From positions 1 to 11,127 of the forward strand of contig JALOPO010000113.1 in the NCBI GenBank assembly GCA_025453855.1: a stretch of 11,127 bases of DNA. The letters run 5' to 3'. Below are positions 6,904 to 11,127 of this stretch, in pieces (the stretch's first letter is position 1; the number at the start of each line of letters is the position of its first letter). The translations under genes were made by a program, and so were the position numbers. The notes under the pieces were generated by a model. That model did no database searches, was not told the origin of the DNA, and saw only the letters and a list, made by a program, of their open reading frames with translations. Source of the stretch: Gemmatimonadaceae bacterium (GTDB lineage Bacteria; Gemmatimonadota; Gemmatimonadetes; Gemmatimonadales; Gemmatimonadaceae).

Positions 6904-7709
6904 GCGGGGCGGGAAGTCGGGTGGAGGTCGCGCGACGCGGCGACCGCGCGCACCACCGCGGCCGCCAGTCCGTCGAGCGTGGAGGGCGACGCCTCGGCCG
7001 CCACCGGGAGCCCGGCGGCGACCAGCGCCTGCGAGGTAATCGGGCCGATGGACACGGCCGGCGCCAGTCCCGCTGCCGGCCCCGCGCCCTCGACGAAGGC
7101 ACGCACCGCGCTCGTGGCCGCGAAGGCGACTGCCGCGATGCGCGCCGCGCGCAGGTCGGGGACGAGCGCCGCCGCCGGCGCGGGATCGGGGCGCGAGACG
7201 TAGAGCGCGATCGCCTGCACCTCGGCGCCGAGCGCGCGCAGCCCGTCGGCGAGCACGTCGCGCGCGCCGGCGGCGATCGGGAAGAGCATGCGGGCCCCGT
7301 GCACGTCGTCGCGTGCGGCGAGCGTCTCGAGCAGCGCATCGGCGACGTAGCGCGACGGGATCACGGTGGGCACCAGCCCCCACGCGCGCACCGCCTCGGC
7401 CGTCGCGGCGCCCACCACGGCCACCTTCAGGTGGGCGAAGCGCTCCGGCCCGATGCCGATCGCCTGCGCCCGCGCGAGGGCGCGCTCCACCGCGCGCGGG
7501 CTCGTGCACACCAGCCAGTGCAGCTCGGCGAGCGTCGTCAGCGCCGCGTCGTACGGCGCCGGGTCGAGCGCCTCGATGCGCGTCACCGGGCAGTCGATGA
7601 CACGGGCGCCGAGCGTGAGGAGCGACGCGCGCAGCCCGTCACCCGCATCGGCGGCGCGCGTCACCACCACCGTCGCGCCGGCCAGCGGGCGCGCGGTGGC
7701 CTCGGTCAC
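6900..7709 (-). CDS. hemD: Uroporphyrinogen-III synthase
   Basis: A 269-residue cytosolic enzyme that cyclises hydroxymethylbilane with inversion of ring D to uroporphyrinogen III. HemD proteins are weakly conserved, but several landmarks fit: AGATVVVTRAA near the start, WLVCTSPRAVE (65-75), VVGAATAEAV (98-107), LFPIAAGARDVL (142-153), the conserved Tyr in IALYVSRPD (Y170), ATSAVRAF (198-205) and IGPITSQAL (221-229). These follow the two-domain alpha/beta fold, each half ending near a GxxT/S loop. The start is a GTG at 7709 that overlaps the ccmD-like stop by 4 bases (GTGA), and the stop overlaps hemC by 4 bases (ATGA). Position directly beside hemC strongly supports the call, since hemCD pairs are common. 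Confidence 0.92.
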   Translation of the reverse strand: MTEATARPLAGATVVVTRAADAGDGLRASLLTLGARVIDCPVTRIEALDPAPYDAALTTLAELHWLVCTSPRAVERALARAQAIGIGPERFAHLKVAVVGAATAEAVRAWGLVPTVIPSRYVADALLETLAARDDVHGARMLFPIAAGARDVLADGLRALGAEVQAIALYVSRPDPAPAAALVPDLRAARIAAVAFAATSAVRAFVEGAGPAAGLAPAVSIGPITSQALVAAGLPVAAEASPSTLDGLAAAVVRAVAASRDLHPTSRPA

Positions 7710-7867
7710 GCGCCGCGTCCGCCCTGGCGGAGCGACTCGCCGCGGAGCGACTCGCCGCGGCGCGCCAGCGCGCGGCTGCGCACGACGAGGCTCACGAGAT
7801 AGCCCACGATGCCGGCGCCGACGAGCGCGTAGGCGATGTGCATGTAGCCGGCGTTGTCGGGCATCAT
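7706..7867 (-). CDS. ccmD: CcmD-like small membrane protein
   Basis: A 53-residue protein: a short polar start (MMPDNAGY), one hydrophobic segment (residues ~9-29, HIAYALVGAGIVGYLVSLVV) and a basic tail (RSRALARRGESLRGESLRQG). This is the architecture of CcmD, the small inner-membrane protein that in System I helps release holo-CcmE from the CcmABC complex. Sequence similarity in this family is low, so the call rests on topology, size and place directly after ccmC. The first ATG overlaps the ccmC stop by 4 bases (ATGA), and its own stop overlaps the hemD GTG (GTGA), so translation is likely coupled on both sides. The GESLR repeat in the tail comes from a 15-bp tandem duplication. It is easily missed because it is so short. 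Confidence 0.75.
   Translation of the reverse strand: MMPDNAGYMHIAYALVGAGIVGYLVSLVVRSRALARRGESLRGESLRQGGRGA
7727..7756. repeat. 15-bp exact tandem duplication inside ccmD
   Basis: The unit gcggagcgactcgcc occurs twice back to back (7727-7741 and 7742-7756), followed by four bases of a third copy. It keeps the reading frame and encodes GESLR twice in the cytosolic tail of the CcmD-like protein. Such a unit could slip and vary in number between strains. Confidence 0.9.
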
Positions 7868-8598
7868 GCGAGCGCCTCGCGTGCCTCGACGTCGTCGCGC
7901 AGCTTCGCGTAGGCCATGCGCACGCGCAGCAACGCCACGAAGAGCACCGCGAACGCGGCCAGCGCGACGAGGAAGGCCATCGTCATCTCGCTCGTCATGT
8001 TCGGCTTGTCGGGCTGGATGACGATCGGCTGCGGATGCAGCGTGCGGAAGAGCCGCACCGTGAGGTGGTTGAACGGCACCACCAGTGCCGCCACGATTCC
8101 CAGCACCGCGCTGTAGCGCCCACGCTGCTCGCGATCCTCGATCGCGCTCCGCAGCACGAGGTAGCCGAGCACGAGGAACCAGAGGAAGAGCGTGGTCGTC
8201 AGGCGCGCGTCCCACGTCCACCACGTCCCCCAGATCGGCTTCCCCCACAACGGCCCGGTGACGAGCACCAGCGAGAGGAAGAGGAGCGCGAGCTCGGCCG
8301 CGCTCTCGGCGAGACGGTCGAGGCGCTCGTCCTTGAGCCAGAGGTAGAGCGCGCCACCGATCGCGATCAGCGGCGCCGCCAGGTACTGGCCGACGATCGC
8401 GCTCGGCACGTGGACGTAGAAGATCTTCTGGGCCGCCCCCTGCGTCGCCTCGAGCGGCGCCTGCAGGAGCGCCCACGCCATCGCCCCCGCCACGCCGGCG
8501 AGCGCGAGGAGGACGAAGGGGCCGAAGACGCGCACCGGGGACGGCGCGGCAGCGGCGAGCGGCGGTGCCGGCGCGGCGCCGGCGACGGAGCTGGTCAT
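7864..8598 (-). CDS. ccmC: Cytochrome c maturation protein CcmC (heme-handling protein)
   Basis: A 244-residue integral inner-membrane protein of the heme-handling protein family. It binds heme at the periplasmic face and passes it to the chaperone CcmE. The diagnostic tryptophan-rich WWD-type motif is at 120-134 (KPIWGTWWTWDARLT). Two conserved axial His candidates are H63 in YVHVPSA and H178 in VPFNHLTVRLFRTLHP. About six membrane segments are visible. A 20-residue Ala/Pro-rich lead precedes TM1. The family usually has IVHFSVEWWRTLHQ around the second His, so FNHLTVRLFRTLHP is a diverged but recognisable form. The ATG at 8598 has a weak gagg about 10 bases upstream. It is separated from ccmB by a hicAB module and a 97-base leader. 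Its stop overlaps ccmD by 4 bases. Confidence 0.94.
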   Translation of the reverse strand: MTSSVAGAAPAPPLAAAAPSPVRVFGPFVLLALAGVAGAMAWALLQAPLEATQGAAQKIFYVHVPSAIVGQYLAAPLIAIGGALYLWLKDERLDRLAESAAELALLFLSLVLVTGPLWGKPIWGTWWTWDARLTTTLFLWFLVLGYLVLRSAIEDREQRGRYSAVLGIVAALVVPFNHLTVRLFRTLHPQPIVIQPDKPNMTSEMTMAFLVALAAFAVLFVALLRVRMAYAKLRDDVEAREALA

Positions 8599-8695
8599 GT
8601 GAAGGAAGGCCTCGAGTCAGGGCAGCCGATCACGGCCGACGGCGCCCTGCCCAAAGCTACACCGCCGACCCGGTGACTGGCCCTGCGCGCCCCCC
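8599..8695 (-). promoter_or_regulatory. ccmC leader with two competing hairpins
   Basis: Between the hicB stop and ccmC, cagggc (8618-8623) can pair with gccctg (8644-8649), or gggcag (8620-8625) with ctgccc (8647-8652). The two pairings share bases and exclude each other. On the minus strand tagctt just upstream (near 8654-8659) is the most -10-like hexamer, but no -35 matches. This may give ccmC its own promoter or be a leader hairpin left at the junction with hicAB. Confidence 0.3.
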
Positions 8696-8914
8696 TCAGC
8701 CCGCGACGGTGATCGTCACGACCTCGGCGTCGTCCGACAGGGGATCCACCTCCTCCCCGGCGGCAATCATCCCCTCGAGGTGAAACTCGACCGCCTCGCG
8801 GATGAGCGCCTCGACCTCGTCCCGCGTCGGGGCGGCGGCGACGCATCCCGGGAGCGTCGGAAGCCACGCACTGTACCCCGTGCCGGTCCGCTCGATGATC
8901 GCGACGAACTTCAC
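8696..8914 (-). CDS. hicB: HicB-family antitoxin (short form)
   Basis: A 72-residue protein matching the HicB partial RNase H-like fold: strand-rich VKFVAIIERTGTGYSAWLPTLPGC, then VAAAPTRDEVEALIREAVEFHLEGM, then an acidic end (EEVDPLSDDAEVVTITV). GYSAWLPTLPGC and the EALIREAVEFHLEG helix are the usual HicB landmarks. It should bind and block the HicA mRNA interferase in the cytosol. The protein stops without a C-terminal ribbon-helix-helix or helix-turn-helix domain, which many HicB proteins use to repress their operon, so self-regulation by DNA binding is doubtful. The start is a GTG at 8914 that overlaps the hicA stop by 4 bases (GTGA), the typical hicA-hicB order with coupled translation. 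Confidence 0.9.
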   Translation of the reverse strand: MKFVAIIERTGTGYSAWLPTLPGCVAAAPTRDEVEALIREAVEFHLEGMIAAGEEVDPLSDDAEVVTITVAG

Positions 8915-9111
8915 TTGATCCTCCGCACGTGGAGCTGCGCCTGTCGCAAGATCGAGCGCTGGATGTCCAGCGACAAGTCCTGACCCGGATGCCCCGACAC
9001 GGTCACCAATGCCGGCTTCACCGGATGCTTGAATTGCCGATGGCTCCCGCGGGTGCGCGCGAGGAGCCAACCGTCGTCGGCGAGGATCCGGAGGACGTCG
9101 CGAATCTTCAT
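8911..9111 (-). CDS. hicA: HicA-family mRNA interferase toxin
   Basis: A 66-residue protein with the double-stranded RNA-binding-like HicA fold. The catalytic histidine is H24 in the family motif GSHRQFKHP (22-30). It is preceded by MKIRDVLRILADDGW and followed by ALVTVSGHPGQDLSLDIQRSILRQAQL, which match HicA along the whole length. HicA cleaves mRNA when free of HicB and halts translation. All expected residues are present, so it should be active. The ATG at 9111 has a weak agg 8 bases before it. It lies 80 bases downstream of ccmB on the same strand, with a short inverted repeat in that gap. Confidence 0.92.
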   Translation of the reverse strand: MKIRDVLRILADDGWLLARTRGSHRQFKHPVKPALVTVSGHPGQDLSLDIQRSILRQAQLHVRRIK

Positions 9112-9153
9112 GACGACAACCTGCGTTCGCGCCCGCCGCGCGCCGTCACCATT

Positions 9154-9177
9154 TCGGTGCGACCCCCAGCGCACCGA
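9154..9177. promoter_or_regulatory. 8-bp inverted repeat between ccmB and hicA
   Basis: tcggtgcg (9154-9161) and cgcaccga (9170-9177) are exact reverse complements separated by 8 bases. The site is 15 bases after the ccmB stop and about 43 bases before the hicA start. It could be a hairpin that weakens readthrough from ccmB, or an operator for hicAB. No T-run follows on the minus strand. Confidence 0.4.
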
Positions 9178-9191
9178 TGCACGGCCCCCGC

Positions 9192-9953
9192 TCAATCCTC
9201 GATCGTCAGCGGGAAGAGCAGCAGGCAGGCCGTGAAGAAGATCACGTCGAACGCCGCGAGCAGCTGCAGCCAGTCGGCGACCTCGCTCACCGGACGGCCG
9301 AGCAGGAGCCGCGCGCTCGCCTGCGCGGCGGGCACCACCACCGGGATGAAGAACGGGAGCGCGAGCATCGGCAGCAGGAGCTCGGCGAAGCGCGTGTGCA
9401 CCGTCATGCTGCTGAACAGCGTCCCCACGCTCACCATGCCGATCGCCGCCAGCACGCCGATGCCGGCCAGCACCACGAGCCCCGTGCCGATCGGCAGGTT
9501 GTAGAAGAGCACCGCCACCGGGATCGTGATCGCCAGCACCGCGCTCACGTACACCAGGTTGGCGATCGCCTTGCCGAGGAAGAGCGCCTCGCGGCTCACG
9601 GGCGCGAGCAGCAGCGCATCCATCGCCCGCGTCTGCAGCTCGATCGCAAAGGCGCGGTGCAGGCCGAGCAGCGAAGCGAAGGCGAAGATCGTCCAGAGCA
9701 CCCCCGGCGCCACGTCGATCGCGCGCACCGCGGTGGGGTCCCAGACGAAGTAGAAGATCGCGACGCCGATGATCGAGAAAGTGAGCGAGGCGAAGAAGGC
9801 GCTCCGCGTGCGGTACTCGATCGCGAGGTCCTTGCGCGCCAGCCGCCACGCCACGGCGAGCGTCGATGGCGCACGACGCCGCGCGCGAGCGTCGTCGGCC
9901 GTGTCGGCCGGCCTCGCCGCGGGCGCCGCCTCGTCGATGGGCGGGGCGCTCAC
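9192..9953 (-). CDS. ccmB: Heme exporter permease CcmB
   Basis: A 253-residue inner-membrane permease partner of the CcmA ATPase in the CcmABCD complex, which drives release of holo-CcmE in cytochrome c maturation. A 30-residue Ala/Arg-rich lead is followed by WRLARKDLAIEYRTRSAF, the amphipathic entry typical of CcmB. Six hydrophobic segments follow, including FSIIGVAIFYFVWDP and LLLPMLALPFFIPVVV. The block MDALLLAPVSREALFLGKAI (about 110-130) is the best-conserved CcmB region, near the coupling helix. The length agrees with the family (about 220 residues) plus the extra N-terminus. The start is a GTG at 9953 overlapping the ccmA stop by 4 bases (GTGA). A later start is possible, since the first 30 residues are not conserved. 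Confidence 0.93.
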   Translation of the reverse strand: MSAPPIDEAAPAARPADTADDARARRRAPSTLAVAWRLARKDLAIEYRTRSAFFASLTFSIIGVAIFYFVWDPTAVRAIDVAPGVLWTIFAFASLLGLHRAFAIELQTRAMDALLLAPVSREALFLGKAIANLVYVSAVLAITIPVAVLFYNLPIGTGLVVLAGIGVLAAIGMVSVGTLFSSMTVHTRFAELLLPMLALPFFIPVVVPAAQASARLLLGRPVSEVADWLQLLAAFDVIFFTACLLLFPLTIED

Positions 9954-10699
9954 GCCGCCTCGCCGAGCGTGAGGCGACGGTAGCGATCGGCGAAGGCGCT
10001 CGCGTCGCGCGCCGCGACCGGCTCGTGCAGCACCAGCCGCCCGTCGACGAGCACCGCGGCGTGCGTCGCCAGCTCGAGCCCCTCGTTGACGTCGTGCGTC
10101 ACGAGCACCAGCGCCCGCCCCTCGTCGCGAAGCGTGCGCAGGAGCGCGGTGAGCGCGCGCGCACCGGCCACGTCGAGCCCCGTGTACGGCTCGTCGAGCA
10201 GCACCAGCGACGGCCCGTGCACGATCGCGCGGGCGATGCTCGTGCGCTGCTGCCAGCCGCGGCTCAGCGCGCGAACCGGCACCAGCGCGCGCGCGGCGAG
10301 GTCGAGGCGCGCGAGCGTCGCGTCGATCGCCGGGTCCTCGTCGCCCATGCCGTGCAGTGCCGCCGCGAAGGCGACGTTCTCGCGCACCGTGAGCGCGTCG
10401 TAGAGCATGCTGTGGTGGCTGAGCAGCCCCACGCGGGCCCGCGTGGCCGGCGTCCCCGGCAGGCGCTCGCCATGCAGCCGCACCTCGCCCGACGACGGAC
10501 GCAGCAGCCCCGCCAGCGAGCGGAGGAGCGTCGTCTTGCCGGCGCCGTTGGGGCCGAAGAGCGCCAGGCACTCGCCCGCGTGCACCGCCAGCGACACGTC
10601 GCCGAGCGCGCGCCGCACGCCGTAGCGTCGCCCGAGTGCGTCCACCGCCACCACGGGCGACGGACGGTGATCCGGGGTGAGCGACGCGCGGAGGGGCAT
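9950..10699 (-). CDS. ccmA: Heme exporter ATP-binding protein CcmA
   Basis: A 249-residue ABC-type ATPase at the cytosolic face of the inner membrane, paired with CcmB. With the start at 10699, Walker A (GPNGAGKTT) is at 49-57, the ABC signature LSRGWQQR at 145-152, Walker B (LVLLDEP) at about 165-171 and the switch His (THD) at H202. The signature has Trp where LSxGQ normally has Gln. Among ABC ATPases the CcmA assignment rests on ccmB overlapping downstream and ccmC close by. An ATG at 10744 in the same frame would add 15 residues (MALSPGSGPGYRSRA). The nearer ATG was preferred because CcmA proteins normally begin within about 15 residues of the first strand, but neither site has a clear ribosome-binding sequence. 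It is the first gene of the series and diverges from acs. Confidence 0.92.
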   Translation of the reverse strand: MPLRASLTPDHRPSPVVAVDALGRRYGVRRALGDVSLAVHAGECLALFGPNGAGKTTLLRSLAGLLRPSSGEVRLHGERLPGTPATRARVGLLSHHSMLYDALTVRENVAFAAALHGMGDEDPAIDATLARLDLAARALVPVRALSRGWQQRTSIARAIVHGPSLVLLDEPYTGLDVAGARALTALLRTLRDEGRALVLVTHDVNEGLELATHAAVLVDGRLVLHEPVAARDASAFADRYRRLTLGEAA

Positions 10700-10945
10700 G
10701 GCGCGCGAACGGTAGCCCGGCCCGCTGCCGGGGGACAGGGCCATGCGTCACGTGCTCGCGCGGACGCGCGAGCTGCGTCGGCGCTCGCACGCGTGCCGTG
10801 CGCGCGACCGGATTCCCCCACAGTCTGGCGGGGCGCTCCCCGTTGCCGCTGTCCGCGCGCACCGGCAGACTGGTGCCCACGCCGTACCGGCCGCCGGCGC
10901 CCCGCGCCGTGCTCCCGTCGTCGTTCCCTTCCGCCGAGTCCACGC
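10700..10945. promoter_or_regulatory. Divergent ccmA/acs intergenic region with inverted repeats
   Basis: These 246 bases should hold the promoters of both the ccm-hem series and acs. cagtctggcgg (10821-10831) and ccggcagactg (10862-10872) are inverted repeats with 10 of 11 bases matching and 30 bases between. Inside them is a small hairpin, cgggg-cgct-ccccg (10829-10842). A second hairpin, cccggc-ccgct-gccggg, lies near 10717-10733. On the + strand ttgccg (10843-10848) could serve as -35, but the hexamer 17 bases on (cagact) is a poor -10. The repeats may be an operator or a leader structure for acs. Confidence 0.35.
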
Positions 10946-11127
10946 ATGACCGAGATCAGCGCGCTCCTCACCGAGAATCGTCGCTTCGCCCCGCCGGAGC
11001 CGTTCCGACGACAGGCGGCGGTGAACACGCGCGCCCTGTACGACGAGGCGGCCCGCGACCCCGAGGCCTTCTGGGCGCGGCAGGCCGCCGAGCTGGAGTG
11101 GATCCGCCCGTGGACGAAGGTGCTCGA
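10946..11127 (+). CDS. acs: Acetyl-CoA synthetase, N-terminal part (partial)
   Basis: The first 60 codons are present and the frame is open at the window edge. The sequence ISALLTENRRFAPPEPFRRQAAVNTRALYDEAARDPEAFWARQAAELEWIRPWTKVL (split here as read: LLTENRRFAPP, then YDEAARDPEAFWARQA, then WIRPWTKVL) matches the N-terminal domain of AMP-forming acetyl-CoA synthetases. In that domain YxEAxxDPExFWxxxAxxLxWxxPWxxVL is typical. The enzyme makes acetyl-CoA from acetate, ATP and CoA and releases AMP and PPi. The AMP-binding motifs and the acetylated lysine are outside the window. The ATG at 10946 is the natural start; no strong ribosome site is visible. Propionyl-CoA synthetase is a less likely alternative. 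Confidence 0.9.
   Translation, partial: MTEISALLTENRRFAPPEPFRRQAAVNTRALYDEAARDPEAFWARQAAELEWIRPWTKVL

Noticed and set aside
5629..7203. 524-codon + strand frame through the palindrome and hemC
   Set aside because: Low-complexity Arg/Ala-rich translation that includes non-coding palindrome arms; hemC and hemD account for the region.
8595..8867. 90-codon frame overlapping hicB and the ccmC leader
   Set aside because: Gly/Arg-rich shadow; hicB in the other frame matches its family along its entire length.
10826..10846. Sigma-54-like promoter (tggc ... ttgc) upstream of acs
   Set aside because: The two elements are 17 bases apart start to start, whereas the conserved -24/-12 spacing requires about 11.

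Overview
The window is very GC-rich DNA carrying ordinary bacterial chromosomal genes that are closely packed. The combination of a PEP-CTERM exported protein, a Ccm-type cytochrome c maturation set, a Zn-type HemB, an outer-membrane beta-barrel protein and many GTG starts suggests a Gram-negative aerobe. Gemmatimonadota is my best guess. That is inference from gene content and composition; there is no rRNA or marker gene here to settle it.

Layout, left to right. (1) On the + strand, the last 25 codons of a beta-ketoacyl-ACP synthase II are followed by a MIP-family channel (aquaporin-like). (2) A perfect 15-bp hairpin at 889-923 separates these from convergent minus-strand genes: family I inorganic pyrophosphatase (ppa) and, upstream of it, hemB. 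The gap between hemB and ppa is filled almost entirely by a ~160-bp imperfect palindrome (1551-1712). (3) Next is a minus-strand PEP-CTERM secreted protein with a structured leader, then a minus-strand outer-membrane beta-barrel protein whose signal-peptide half and barrel half lie in different frames, consistent with one missing base near 5118. (4) A 505-bp intergenic region contains a second, nearly perfect ~135-bp palindrome (about 5671-5805). (5) From 10699 down to 5947 runs a minus-strand series ccmA-ccmB-hicA-hicB-ccmC-ccmD-hemD-hemC. Five junctions in it are 4-base ATGA/GTGA overlaps. (6) At the right edge, diverging from ccmA, is the first part of an acetyl-CoA synthetase gene.

How the genes fit together. 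CcmA, CcmB, CcmC and CcmD form the heme-export and heme-handling part of cytochrome c maturation System I. HemC and HemD, overlapping with ccmD at the same operon's downstream end, make uroporphyrinogen III, and HemB (separate locus, 3 kb away) makes the porphobilinogen they use. The operon therefore couples tetrapyrrole synthesis to heme delivery for c-type cytochromes. A HicA/HicB toxin-antitoxin pair sits between ccmB and ccmC, flanked by two short gaps with hairpins. Inorganic pyrophosphatase and acetyl-CoA synthetase are metabolically related (the synthetase releases PPi), but they are far apart and nothing suggests co-regulation.

The features most worth a second look are the two long intergenic palindromes, which look like dispersed MITE/ERIC-like elements, the toxin-antitoxin module inside the ccm operon, and the frameshifted barrel gene. 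I saw no CRISPR array, tRNA, rRNA, transposase or phage gene.
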